A stretch of 64,000 nt of DNA. Origin: Nipponacmea schrenckii. Its lineage: Eukaryota; Mollusca; Gastropoda; Lottiidae. Shown in pieces: positions 27,101 through 42,100 of this stretch. The notes under the pieces were generated by a model that was not told where the DNA came from, made no database searches, and saw only the letters and a program-made list of their open reading frames with translations. Both the position numbers and the translations under genes were made by a program. The first letter of the stretch is position 1, and each line of letters opens with the position of its first letter. Location: positions 35,533,468-35,597,467 of the forward strand of contig CM060200.1 in NCBI GenBank assembly GCA_030562195.1, written 5' to 3'.

Positions 27101-30100
27101 AATTTATTGAGGTTTAATTTTGGCAATAAATTACTCTATCCAAATTTAGCACTTTTTAAACCATTTATATAAGATTTATAACTTGGTTAGCTCACTTTTA
27201 ACAATGCTTTGGAATTTGAATAATCAGTGTTATTACAGGAAAGTGATACAAATATCCTCAATAATTTTAATTATTTAACCACATTATTACTAGAATTCAC
27301 AAGTTCACTTGTGATGGTCTCCACTCTATAGTTATAGGCATACCGATACATCACCAAATTCACTTTCATTTTTTTTTGGGTACTATATGTCCTTAATATT
27401 AAATATCTTTCACCATTTGATAAAATAACACTTCAGATTCGTAAAGCAGCTTGAAAGGCAAGGTAACATACGCCCACACGTCAGCATTGTTAAATCTTTT
27501 TTCCTTTTTTCTATAACATCTATATATACAAACAAACTCTTCATCTAAATCGTCAAATTTAAACTTGACCGTCGTCTTATCAATTCCAATGCTCAAAACA
27601 AGTTTCTTTATAATCCATTGAAAATAGTACCTATTGCACCCACAATAAAAATTTTACGTGTTTTTACAAAGTCAAGGGCATTAACTTCCAAACCGTTCAT
27701 TGAAAAATTGTCTAATTCCAATTTGTCTTATCAATTCCAATTCTCACACCAAGTTAAATCAGAATAAATTGAAATGTAGCTTCTATTGCACCCATAACAA
27801 ATGTACAGACAGACAGGATGACGACAATTATGGAAGGGAATAGCTGCCATAATTAGATGCAATGAAGAAGTGTCTAATTCATTTGTAATACGTCAAATGA
27901 CATGTGTAATAAAACAAAATACCTTAATATCAAAAGACATGTGACTGCTTTTGTTAAAGTAAATTGTTTTAAAACAAAAGTTGTATGTTTAACGTCAAGA
28001 TCACTCTTGTTTTTGTAGAATATAATATTACTAAAGATTTTTTACATTAGATGTATGTCACAAACCCCCCTTTATAACACACTGGTTATTTGTCGCGTGC
28101 AGTTTCTCTTTTAACATTTCACTTTTGTCATATCTATTTTGTCGTATCTTTTACGTTCATCACATGACCATCACGTGACCAAAAAATAGAAATCAATTAA
28201 GAACTGCTCCCAGTGGAATTTATAATCTTGTTCTTTCCATGATAATAATAATAATTGGGTCAACAATTTATTATGCATAACATTTTCGATTTCCCATTTA
28301 AGTTCGCTTATTTAAGCCTTTGCTTAAACTGTCTCTTTGCTAAAGCCCCTTTCCAGGTTAAGAATTGTTTTTCTTTTCTTTATTTTTTTTGGCATTTATC
28401 TATTTCAGTAGTTTTCAACCTTGGGGATGTCGGAAAACTTTTAGGTCACGCGAACAACATATAATCGCAAAAAAAAAACAAAAAAAAACTGTTGTGTCTG
28501 TGAACATGTTTTGGTTTGAGATTTAATGCAAGGCCTTTAAAGTCAATATTTGAAATGAACTAGGAGACGCGAACTTTTCATTAATCAAAAAATGGGGACA
28601 TTGCTTGAAAAGGTTGAATTCCACTGATCTATTTAGACACATCTGATTTTTAGGTCGCGGAGCTTCTAAGACAAGCTGCATCCCACCTCACTTCAAATTC
28701 CGATGATTTGCCTGTGCCAGAACCCCCCCCCCCCCACCCACAAAAAGCTTTGATCTACTACTGGTACTGCTGCCACCAAAAAATCGGCCCCTCTCCATTC
28801 CACTACTACTATTAGGCCTCGGTACTAGTACTAGCCTTATAAAGAGAAAACAGGCGACACATTTCTTGACGGATAGTATTATTAGTATTATTAGTTGACT
28901 CCTTATCGGTGGTTTGTGACTGGTTTTCTGGCTCAGACAAAACCTCGGAATTTGAAGTGAGGTGGGATGCAGCTTGTTTCAGTAGCTCCACAACCTTGCT
29001 TATGTTGTCTGCTAAGTACAAGTATCTAAATTAAGGGTCTTGATTAACTCTTGAAGCGGTGAACTATATTTTATTTCCGAATGATGTGTCCAAATAGATA
29101 AATGCCAAAAAAATAAAGAAAAGCGGCTTTAGCAGCGAGACAGTTTAAGCAAAGGCTTCAACAATCGAACTTAAATGAGAAATCGAAAATGTTATGCATA
29201 ATAAATTGTTGACCCAAATAAAGAATCATTATTATTATCATGGAAATTGGTGGCGAAAATTCATTCACCGTCTGTCATGAAGAACAAGACTATAAATTCC
29301 ACTGGGAGCAGTTATTAAATGATTTCTATTTTTTGGTCACGTGATGGTCATGTGATGAACGTAAAAGATACGACAAAATAGATATGACAAAAGTGAAATG
29401 TAATTGGAGAAACTGCACGCGACAAATAACCAATGTGTTATGGAGGGGGGTTTGTGACATACATCTAATGTAAAATGTATTTAGTAATATTATATTCTAC
29501 AAAAACAAGAGTGATCTAACCGTTAAACATAAAACTTTTGTTTTAAAACAATTTACTTTAACAAAAGTTGTCATATGTTTTTTTATATTAATGTATCTTG
29601 TTTTATCACACATGTCATTTGACGTATTACAATGGAATTAAACACTTCTTCATTGCATCTAATTATGGCAGCTATTCCCTTCCATAGACAATACTCGACC
29701 ACATTTCTATGTGGCTTTATATAATAAAAATTCTGTCAAAATTCACCATTTATTCCTCCCAACGTTTTGTGTGTATAAAATCATACTTCTTCAGTGAGTC
29801 CAAAACCAACACAATGAAAATTTGGTTTTGTTCAACTCTCATTTTTCTTTTGAATTACAGATATTCATGTGGGCGTATTAAAAATGGATTGAGACTACAA
29901 AAGCAGAATAATCATTGTCTTAAATTCAATGATTTCAATGTCAATTCATTAATTATCAAAATTCACCACTGTGGTAATTTATCAAAGGGCTGTCAGGAAT
30001 CACAGTAATGTGTCAACTTGTTAAGATTAATTAACAAATCAATTTAATGGAGTGTTCACAAAACTGACAAATTCACAAAGAATTTTTTTTTCTGGTGGAA

Positions 30101-33100
30101 TTTGAAGTTCATCAGGGTTAAAAGCTCCACAATCTGATTGAATAATTCGACACTTGCATGCTTTACTTTTTTCCACCAGAAAATTCGTTTTTTTTTTATC
30201 TTTACCACTATTGTGAATGCCAGTGAGATTTGAGAGTTCAACCAGGCTAAAAGCTTTATAGCCAGATGAATTTTATCTTTCAATTCAACGTATCTGCAAG
30301 ATGTATCTATATATAATGAGAGTAAAGATTTAATGGAGCATTGAATTCATTTTTTTCTCTTGAGAATCCTTGAGTTTCATCCGCCAGTTAGAAAGTAGAA
30401 TATTTGAATGCTATATATCCTGAAGGCAAATTATTGAAAAAACTATATGGGGTCATTTTTGTCGTTTTGTTCAAAGTGTTGAAGGCTAGACAGTTTTTGA
30501 ATTTTATGCAACTTCATAAAAAGAAATCTTAAACATTAAGTCGTTATTATGCAAGACACTATGTCATTCATCCAAGGCAATGAAAGCAAGTTTGAATATA
30601 AATCTAGCAATGTTTAAAATAATAACCTATAAAAGGTTTAAATAATAAAAATGATAATTTACCAGTGTTTAAAATGAATACCTACAATTTTTAAACTCAT
30701 AACCTAGTAGTGTTTAAAATGATAAACTACCAGTATCTAAAATGATATATTAACTAATATTTATAATGGTAAACTACCAGTATCTAAAATGATATATTAA
30801 CTAATATTTATAATGGTAAACTACCAGTATCTAAAATGAAAAAAATAATTTAAACTTTAAATTAAATTTAAAATGATAAACTACCAGTAATCTAAAATGA
30901 TATATTAACAATTTTAAATGGTAAACTACCAGTATCTAAAATGATATATTAACCAATGTTTAAAATGAATACCTTCAGATTGTTAAAAATAATAACCTAC
31001 CAGAGTTCAAATTGATAACCTTCCAGTGTTTAAAACGATAAACAACTAGTGTTTGAAATGATAATCTACCAGTGTTTGAAATGATAATCTACCCGTGTTT
31101 AAAATGAAATCTACCAGTGTTAAAAATGATAATCTACCAGTGTTTAAAATGATAATCTACCAGTGTTTAAAATGATAATCCACCAGTGTTTAAAATGATA
31201 AATTACCAGTAATTGATACGATAAACAACCAGTTTTTAAAATGATAAACAACCAGTGCTTAAAATGAATTCTACCAGTGTTTAAAATGATGGCCTCCCAG
31301 TGTTTAAAATGATAATCTACCAGTGTTTAAAATGAAAACCTACCAGTGTTTAAAATGATAATCTACCAGTGTTTAAAATGATAACCTACCAGTGTCCAAA
31401 TGATAATAACTACTTAATTTAATAACCTACCAGTGTTTGTACCATATTCACTCTCTGAGTTCTCATCAGCTGAACAAAATTATGTACATCTATAATACCC
31501 TCTAATTTAGCTCTTTCTAACTGACTGTCAACTGAGATATAGGTACCAGTTCTACCAACACCAGCACTAAAATGAAATTCATTATTAAATTAGGCCAGTT
31601 GCCGTAGAAAGCTTCATCGTTTGAAACCACAGACTTTGCTTGTCCATGATTATGGCATTTCTAACATTTTATTGAAGCACATGTGCTGTTATTATGAATA
31701 ATCAGACCGATAGAGTGTTGTATTTTCAATTCCAGCTTGAATACAATCTCATAGTTAAATAATAATTTTCTTCCGAGACAAAAATAATAAAGGAACATTT
31801 TCCAGTCAAAGTATGACAACTGACTTGATAATTACAGTCATATTTTAACCATGGCTGACAAGAGCCCAGATAGTGTTACACAAGACATTCATTTCCCATG
31901 TCAAGGAATTCAAATCACCATAGAAATGAGAAAATTAGGGAAAATTTATGTTGAAAATAATGAATTCTGAAACTGGTGTATTTATTTATCTCATTCTGTT
32001 TAATAACAAGACATTGGAAATTAATTTGACCGTGTAACAAATTAAACAGTAAATTGAGATTACAAAATGCTTGCCAATATCAGAATTGAAAGACAAAGGA
32101 TCATAGGGGATATTTTATTAATGTCGAAATCAAAGGAATAATGGATGTTGATTGTGACCTTACTTTCAAGCGATCATAGATGTGATAACATTAAGAAGGG
32201 TGGGTTTAATATTCAAAAACACAAAAAAATTCTGCCTTATTGTAAAATGTTTTGTTTCGTGGAACAAAATCTGTGATCACCCAAATAAACAATACTAATT
32301 TTAGCGCATATTCTTATAAGCGGTTGAGGCGGTTTGGATTTCAAATCAATCGCATTATAATGCATATCTTTCAGTGAAATTGTGGTCTAAAGATATTGAT
32401 TTTTAAGAGATTTTGTATAGAAAGGATGTACATCTTTCCAATTAATTCCTCATTGTTTATTTTTTTAGCAAAATAATGTCGACTTTTAAATCTTACTGAC
32501 AGTTTCTAACCACTGAACGACAGAGAATATTATATCCAACTGCCCTGTTGACCTCTATAAGTTATAAATCAATATTACTATGATATAATATAACATTGAA
32601 CAGTTGTTCAATATCACATCAATTATAGTTAATTATACCCTATGCATTCTGTGTCCCATAAATATTTGTCCAATTTCTATCAAATATAATTTCCTTGACT
32701 TGGCTGTAATTAGGGATGACATCTGGCCACCATAATTCTCTGTTGTGAGTTTCAATTTTTCATGATAATTAAATGGATTCAAAGAAAAAGCTACTCTTTT
32801 AAGGAATTGTAATTACTCTTTTTAAAATTTAAGTGTTGCACCATTTGACAGTTCGAATTTCCTGTGTCGTATAAAAAGCTGGAAAACCTCTATTTGAAGC
32901 TAGATATTACATAATTATATAATTAATTTGTTTTAATAAAGGTACGAAAGAAATACTTGAAATTCTGAATTTGGATCTTTGATCTCAAAAAAAAAAAAAA
33001 AAAAAAAAAAAATACCCCTGCCATTTGATTGAGGAAACTTCACAGAAAGAAAAAATCATTCATTGAATTTGTAGCTTATCATTGGAAATTTTTTTTAGCA

Positions 33101-36100
33101 TAATAATATATCATTTTTGTCCTTATAATTTCATGAATATTCATGAAAAAGAAAATATGTCATCATTATAATAATATTTGTTTGAAATTCATCAAGCGCT
33201 AACAAATTAACGACAATAATATATGAGCAAAACACAAAATCATAATCAATAATACTTGTATTATTTGCATGACATGATAACTTTATGAATATTAATGAAG
33301 AGGCAACATCATAAAAAAAAAAAATCTGTCCTAATAAATTACATGTCCATTACAACATTCATCTCCTTTAACAAAGAGTGAAATCAATTTTCTTGGTTCT
33401 TTCTACACAAAAAAGGGTTTTTAGCCTCATTTATCAAATAACAACACATAATTTTATTGTACACCATTTCTTGTACACTGTTTCAGGCTTGATGATGCCA
33501 ATGTATGTTGTTGTTACATAGGTGCATAAAAACTTTGTTTTGTAACCTATTTAAAACTAGCATACAAAAAGTGATTAGTTGATTTTTCAATTGCTCTTGA
33601 TTTACTTAAAATGTTTTAATGCCACATTTCAGGCTATAATGTCAATAAACCTATAATTATTAATACCCACCTGCAGTGAACAACAACTGGGCCATTATCA
33701 AGCTTATCAAATGATCTAATCTTCTGACGGAATAGTAACAAGGAATTGCCAAATTTAGGTACACCATGATCTGGCCATGTTGTATAATGAAATTGTTTCA
33801 CATATTTTGATTGGTCTCCCTGAAAGGAAAATACAAATATACTTATTCAGTTGAGCTATATAAGATCATCTAATTTAGGACTTTTTAACCTCTTTATTTC
33901 TGTTTCCCCTTTGTGCTGAGGGGCCACAGAACTGTCAAGGGGGACAAGATTTTCTTTTAAAATGATAAGAAATTTTAAAGTAGTAGGGTTGGTGCACTGT
34001 GTATGGCCAATTTCATGACAATCAAAATGTACATTGACATGTTTAAAATCAATCTCCTCAAATCTTACAAGCACTTGCTCTAACAATACTATACAAATTG
34101 TAATTATGGTATTTAACTTAAGATACCAGTTGTGAAAAGGGAAACTCAAATACTTTGATTGTGGTTGGCATGTCAAAGGCCATAGTCTTACTTAAACTCA
34201 CAATTTACTGTTCAATACAATTACAAAATACATTTCTCAATAGGAAACTAATGAGTGGTTTCCTTATATAAATCTAAATGATTTTTTACCAAACAATCAA
34301 TTTTTTGAATTACAAGATTTCCTTAAAAACATGTAATAGACGAAGCGCAAGTAATTTTTTTAACTGACACAGTAGGGGAATTACTAGTCCTGGTAATTAG
34401 ATGGCTATTGATGTGAAGGTCGACTCCTGCTGGATGATTTCAATAAATTTTCAGCAAATTTTCTCTCTCTCTGGTAAAAGCACTCACTTCATTTTGATTA
34501 AGTGACTCTGAAACAATTTACGGCTTCCTCTAGAAATCCTCTTGTTCTCACTATGTACTTTTACCATAAAACAGCATGATAGATAGTGAAACAACTATGT
34601 ACTCCACTTTATAAATGACAAGAAAAAATAACCCTATCCACATGACTTATTGATTTTTTTGGTTGGTCCATGAGTAGCAGTATTTTACAAGATAAAAACA
34701 TGGTTACAGATTTCTTTAGTTATAAGTCCAGTTTCCTATTCAGATTTTACATGACATAATAATTGTTAAACCAAAAAAGGTACTAATTATAGAGGCCTCT
34801 AACAAAAGTTATCTAGGCACATTTATTTGGGAAATCAATAAACATAAATTGATGACAAGCAGGATTAAAAATTAATCCTTTATTTCTACCCTTATCTCAG
34901 CAGAAACCACTTATAGACTTTATGGTAAGAAAAGAGCAATTATTATGGACTTAAATAAGATAAATTGGGCATGAGGATGAACCTCAGCAGAAATAAGTAT
35001 TTGTGTAATTACATTATCTGTAACATGTATTACATAAACTCAATTCAAAATAAGAATTCTTCACCAAAGATCACAGTGTATCTTTCGTTTCACATTTAAT
35101 CTATATCATGCATATCAATATCTACACCAGAAGAGAAAAATCCACAAAGCAAAAAGCAATACATTCATTTAACGTTTGCTGACATAAAGATAAAAAAATA
35201 TGTGATATAAATGTCGTTAAATCTCCTTTATTTTATTTATCCTTACAAACCAGAAAGTAACTAGCTAAATAAGAACTACTCATAAATCACACCATTTTCA
35301 ATTAACGAATAAAAATGTAATTTAGAGAGATTATTTACATAGTCAGCTTATTTGATCTTGAAATCCAATAACGCAATTTGAAGAGTTGAGCCGAATTTAA
35401 TCCCTCATTAATTTCACTTTAAGCTGGGAAAATTGGTTTGGCGTGAAAACCAATAAAAGCCAATAAGTAGTGACTGTTACTCATGAGACAGTTTGGAATC
35501 CTTCGAGCAGAAGATATTTATCTTGCAAATTTTCTTTACTTGTTAATAAAAGAAATCTGGACTTAAGTATATTGAATCAATCACGACACCTCCAATCTTA
35601 TGAAGGTCAGTGAATTTTGATGTGTATCAAAAAGTCGTTAGGTTCTCAATAGTAAAATAAAACTAACTGTGAATAGTCAAAACATTCTAATAATAGCAAA
35701 AAATGTTCTAATAGTAAACAAAACCTTACTGTGAATAGTAAAAATGTTCTAATAGTAAACAAAACCTTACTGTGAATAGTAAAAATGTTCTAATAGTAAA
35801 CAAAACCTTACTGTGAATAGTAAAAATGTTCTAATAGTAAACAAAACCTTACTGTGAATAGTAAAAATGTTCTAATAGTAAACAAAACCTTACTGTGAAT
35901 AGTAAAAATGTTCTAATAGTAAATAAAAACTTACAGTGAATAGTTAAATGCTCCAATAGTACAATAACTTACCGTGGATAGTAAAAATGTTCTAATAGTG
36001 AAATCAGGTAGACAATCTGTATTCAATATCTGTACTGTATAATTACCATAATCTTCACTACCATGATCAGGCCAATATTGTTCACATTTTTTCTAAAAAA

Positions 36101-39100
36101 AATCAAAATTTAAATTACACCATACAGCGAATAAGATTATCAAAATTCGATTCAATTGCAGTTCAGATTACTTTGTTACTGTTTTGATACAGCAAAATAC
36201 AGTTTTCTGTTACTATTATTCTGTTTAGGAAATATCCAAACTTTAAGATTTACGTCTCAAAATTTAGAATATTAAGAATACTTACTTTTCCTGATTCAGT
36301 TGAGTTTGTTAACATTATGATAGTTTTAGAATTGAGTTGCCACATCATTCTCCATATATCATCTATAGTTGGTTTATTAGGGCCTGCAACAATAGATGGC
36401 TTTTAGAAAATGGAAGAATAACTGTAATCATTGTATAGTATAATTAGTATTATAGTATAATAATAATTCTTGTACCATTCAACAGGTTCTATGAACAGAT
36501 TGTAAAGGATTACAAAAATAAAATACAAGCAAAAAGTTTGCAAATATAGCATAAAAATCTAGTCTGGTGCTTTGTAATATTTACAGTAAGCATAGATTGG
36601 GCTCTTTAACATCTTGGTTATATTCATTTGAAACATTTTAATTCAAATGATAAAATAATGGCTCTTTAGAAAAACAGCTAAAATTCTACAGTATGCATTC
36701 ATTCATCCATTCAATTACAGTTTGTTGAAATATTTACCTTGAGCAGCAATATAAGCTTTGGGTTTATTGTATCCCTGTAAAAACAATGAGATGATACTTG
36801 ATTAACTTTATTTGAGATGAGAGATATGTAATATGCTTTAACTTTCTCTTTGCATTGGGGATCACTTCATCTGATCACATATAACACACTCTTGGCTGTG
36901 AATAAAAAGCAGAAAGGTTTCTGCTCTACAATGGTAAACAAAATGGGCAACACGCTACAGGGTGACTGGAGAGAAAATTGGGCTTTGGTTTATTTTCCTA
37001 ACTAAATAATTCTACATTTGAGGAAAGGGAAAGATAATCAATGCCATGGTAAGTGTATACAAGCTAAATAGCGAAGCTTCTCATCAAATTAAAAGAAATC
37101 AACTTACATCAATATAATTTGCATTGATATAGTCATCTGTAGGGTCACCATTTTCTGGTTCCAATATAACACGAGTATGGTCATCTAAATAAATAAAAAA
37201 AATATATATAACCAAATGTGTAGACAACTAGTTTTGAGCATTGTGTGTACTAACTAATGTAGTTACCTAAAATAATAGTATTTTTGAAGAAAACATGATT
37301 TTGAGATTTACATAATTATGAAGAAAAAAAAGATCTATGCAAATCGTTTCAAAACAATTTTATTATCAGACATAAACTAGAAATTCAAATTGACAAGACA
37401 CAAGAATTCTTCCAAGAATGTGCTCTTTGAAGGTGACATTCACTTGCCACTTCAAGTGTCTTTTTACACAAATTTATATTTCCCTACATGCTATTTTATC
37501 ATTTTTTCTATAAAATATATTTCGATGGTTTCTAGATGATTAGATTTCATGTCAATCTCTAGACATCTTTATTATCCTAGAGGAAATTTAAAATGTATTC
37601 ATGGAGAAAAAAACTTCCAATGTTATTTCATAGTTAGATTGCCTGATTTATTTTAAATCTTTGAGGTTTACTACCTAAAGGCTTAAATCAATATAAAGAT
37701 AAATAGGAAGTAGACTTTATTCCAACACACTTAAAAGTCATTTAGCAGACGAGATTCAATTTGTTTCTTTCTTAGAACAAGTACAAACATATTAAACTAT
37801 TTTACATGGTAAACGGTGATAATATGAAAATGAAAACTTGTACAATAAATCTAAATCTGATTTAAACAAGGAGGTAAATACTTCCTTCCAACAACGTGTT
37901 GAATTGTTCTATTTGACAATTGTCTACTCTTTTTCAAACTTGATAAACTAAATAAGTTCCAAGTAACAGACAACTTACATGCTATGATGTTCCCATATCT
38001 ATTTTTAGGTTTATTTTCATTTCTTTTAGCAACTTCACAACTTGCTATCAAACCTGCTGGTATCAACTGAAATTAAAATAACAAAGTTTTGTAAGTGTCA
38101 TTTTATTAGTACCTGTCTTTAGATAGCAGAACGTTAATAAAAATTGTTGCAACATTGGCCAATATGTATGAAGGCATAGTATTAGTACACTAACAGAATG
38201 TCACATTGTTCTTCTGAAATGATACCAAAAGTTGAAATTGAGCTGCCATTAAATTTCTTATTAATCAAATGGATTTCTGAGCAAAAGTTAAGGCAGTTTT
38301 CAATATCTGGATTTGAGAATAAAATAAATATACCTTATATTCACGTTTAAATCCACCATAATCATGATCTTTAGAATTTTTAATATAATCCCATAAATCT
38401 TCTACTCTGATGGGAGGAACATTTGTTCCCACATTACTATATATTGGTTCACATTCAATATCATTCAATGAAGATGGTATTATCAAAGGTTCTGCTTCTA
38501 TATTAGCTAAAATAAATGATATTCCGCTAAATTATAGAAATATGCTCAATGAACAATATTTCAAAACATAGAATCTAATATAACATATAATAAGATAACA
38601 CTTACCTAATTCTGCAAAACCTTTAGTAAGCATTAAAAAAAATAAGAAAAGATGTATAAAAGATATAATATATAAGCAAAATTATATCATAACATTACAC
38701 ATGTACATGTAGTTAAAGCAATATTCCCCCATCCTTCTCTTCAGGTAAACAAATACCCATCTCAATCTCACCATTAGTCAACTAGGAATTGTATAATATA
38801 CATAATTCAGATATTTACAGTGATCTCAAAGATCACCCATATAGAAAATCTAGAAATTGATGACTTACTCATTGGTGTCAATGGAGGACTTGAATCTGGT
38901 TCTGGCATAATCGTTGGACCAAAATTAGGCAAATCAGATTTTTCTCTTTCGACTGATGACTGTCTTTTTCTATATTTAAATAAAGGAACATATTATGACA
39001 TTCTTTTGATCAGGTTCTACGCCAATACAAAAATGTATATAAAAAATCTATCTGAAGAATGGTTATACATAAATGACACAGCTATTAGTACCTACCTCCA

Positions 39101-42100
39101 TATGACAAGAATAATGGCAAACAATATGATAAGCAGAATAAAGACCACAAGGACACCAATGATAACTGGTATATGATTACTAGATTCTTCTACTGGCCCA
39201 GCTCGCACTGAAAGGAAAAAAACAGCAAGGCTTCATTCTAACATTCTAAACATATCAATATTGTATGTTCAACAAACCATCAAATTTGCCCTAATATTGG
39301 AACTACCATTTTAGTAAGTATATCTAGATAGATTATGAGGTTTCCCACGATGACAAGATCCATATCAATTGTCTACTTACCAACAACAGGACCATCTGTC
39401 CTGGAAAATGATTGTCTTAATGTCTAAAAAAGAACAACAAAAAAATAAATCCAATGAATGCAACATTCAAATTAAATCATTGAAAAATGTAAAAGGTTAA
39501 CTGTTAATTTACAAGAGCCAGATCCCTAGATTTGAATAAAATATAAAGGACATTTGAGAAATTCTTACCCCATCAATTTTTGAGTAAGCACCAAACCATA
39601 TATTATATGATTTATCAGTTTTTAAAGGAGCATTATAAAATCCACCATATGTTTTATTATCACCTACTACAAAAGGACCACTAGCAGTATGTTCATCCAA
39701 TTGGGCAGCAATATAAGCTCTAGATCCATCTCTCTCAGCACTCTTAACATCACTAGATGCTAGTTTAACATGAACTGGTGCATCTCGTTTTCTTCTAACA
39801 GTCACATTTTCAACTATTATACGGTAAAAACTGAAAAGCAGGATGCAAAAAAATATAATGTCTAAATCAAAAGTGTTGTTGTCGGGGTAAGTTCCATTTA
39901 GCACTACCCTTCAGAAAGTTATTTTACCACACAAAGTCAAGAGACACAAGCCATTGAATACTATTGAATGGGTGAATTATTAAACAGAAGAAAGGATGGA
40001 TGAATGTATGATAAATATTATATACCTGATAGTGGAATCTCCCAGAGTTTGTAAATCTATAGTCACAGTTCGATCTGATGTTCGAACTACTTTAGGTGTT
40101 GATGGAACAGCTGGATCTTTAGAACAAAAGAATAGTTATGTTTTACAATAAGTTGAAATAAAAAACTTCATTAACATATTTTTGTTAACTAACTTGATTA
40201 ACACGACGATGGCATTAAATGTTAATAATAAAGGTCAACTTCTAACCAAAGAAGGAGCTTCGGCATTATTTGCACCTGGGAGAAGCTGAGACTAGAACTA
40301 TTTTTCAGTGTAATTTGCAGAGGAATTGCCCTCTTTTATTTCCTGTCTTTGGAGTTGTATGCAGAGCTTGTGCATATTTCATTATTGCACAACTTAACTC
40401 GTAGCCTTTCAGTTGGGCCTATGTCTGAACCACCTTCTTCACATTTGAGTCATTCATTTGAACTTCCAAAAGCATCACCACACACTGCTCTGTAGCCTAC
40501 TCAAAGATAGATACGAAACCCACCTGTCAAACAGATGCACCCCCACAAGACACAAGGATTTGTTAAATTACTTGCCCTGTTACTTACTTTCAGCTTCTGT
40601 CCATGTCAATAGACTTGACTGAGCACCAGAACCTTTTCTACTACTAGCATTTACACTGCAAGCATACTGAGTTGCTGGGTACAATCCCTTCATGGTATAT
40701 TGTAATGTGGATGGTTCCAGTCGTATTTCACGATCGTCAATAACATCAGTTAATTGTAGAGATCTAAGTGCTTTACATGTTAACTGAAAAAAGACAGACA
40801 TATTCTTGGTGAAGAAGATAATGAAGAGCATCAGACAATCCCCTTTAAGATATCTATTGTTCAAACGAAATTTACTCTTCTTCAAGGTCTGATGGTATTT
40901 TTTTGCCATATTGACGTGTAGATATATTTTCCTCTAGTATGGTCATTTATAAAGTAGTAGCATCTCAGATTCTGGAAATCTATTATCACTTTGGGGCACC
41001 AACATACACAATTGGTGTATTATGGAAGTTATGGAAGGCAATGGTTTGCCAATATATAAGAAAGCTTCATTAGCTAAGGAAATCGCAAAAATAAATCAGG
41101 GTCACAGGTCAAGATCATTTGATATATCTATATTTTACTTACAGTGTAGTACAAAATTTGACCATGATAATCAAATGGTTTATCCCAAGCAAGCTGTATA
41201 AATTTTAATGATCTGGAGATATTTCGAAAATTTGGCACAGGTCCTGGCACTAAAGAAGAAGAAAAAAATTGACCTAGATATCATCAGATAAAACTGAGAC
41301 TGGATATGTTTGTTATAGAACTGTATTTCAAGTAATAATTGTGACATAGTTTTGAAAGCATACTTTTATAACCCTGAACTGGCCAAAAACACACACACAC
41401 ATCTCCTCTCTCTAATTACATGAAATAGTTAGAGAGTGACTAGCTATGGTTTAGTGCTGGATTTAGAAAAATTCCTACCTCCCTCTTCTGTACTAGCTGT
41501 TAAAACAGGGCTAGGTTGACCAGTACCAGCATTGTTAGAGGCTTGAACCTGAAACACATATTTATGTAGCAAACATTTAGTCTGGTATTTTTCAGATTCA
41601 TTTATGTCGTGACAAGGTAAAGGCTTGGACAGCTTGTCCCTAAGAATATTTGGCTCATAGCAAGATCTACTTTCAACTGACTTAACAAATCTAGGAATTA
41701 TTTTCAACAACAATTTTTCATGTCAAATTAGTTTCAAGAACTACAGCATGTTCACTATCATTAATTCATACCAAGTAATGCTGCTCAGGCAAATTCGATT
41801 GCATGCAATTCAATCATTGTAGACCGTTTTTTATTTCTTTTCTAGGAGTCAGCTCATAAAATTCTCATTCTATAAATCTAACATGTTTGAATAACGAAGT
41901 AGAATTATAACAATTTATTGAGCCGAGCTTGACTTAATTAATTCCATAGATTGAAATTTGGTTTATTCTCTAATCATACAGACAAGCACTATTATCCATA
42001 ATCAACAGACAGTTGACAAAATACCAGAAACGAAAATAATATTAAATTTGTATTAATAACAGCACCAGAAAAATATGTATTGTACAGTACATAAGTACAT

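Noticed and set aside
30600..31430. CRISPR-like array of short repeats
   Set aside because: The units are directly tandem with no unique spacers, intronic in an animal gene, and derive from the neighbouring splice junction.
33856..34176. 106-codon minus-strand ORF in a phosphatase intron
   Set aside because: It has no recognised family, no need for an exon there (flanking exons join in phase without it), and ordinary intron composition.
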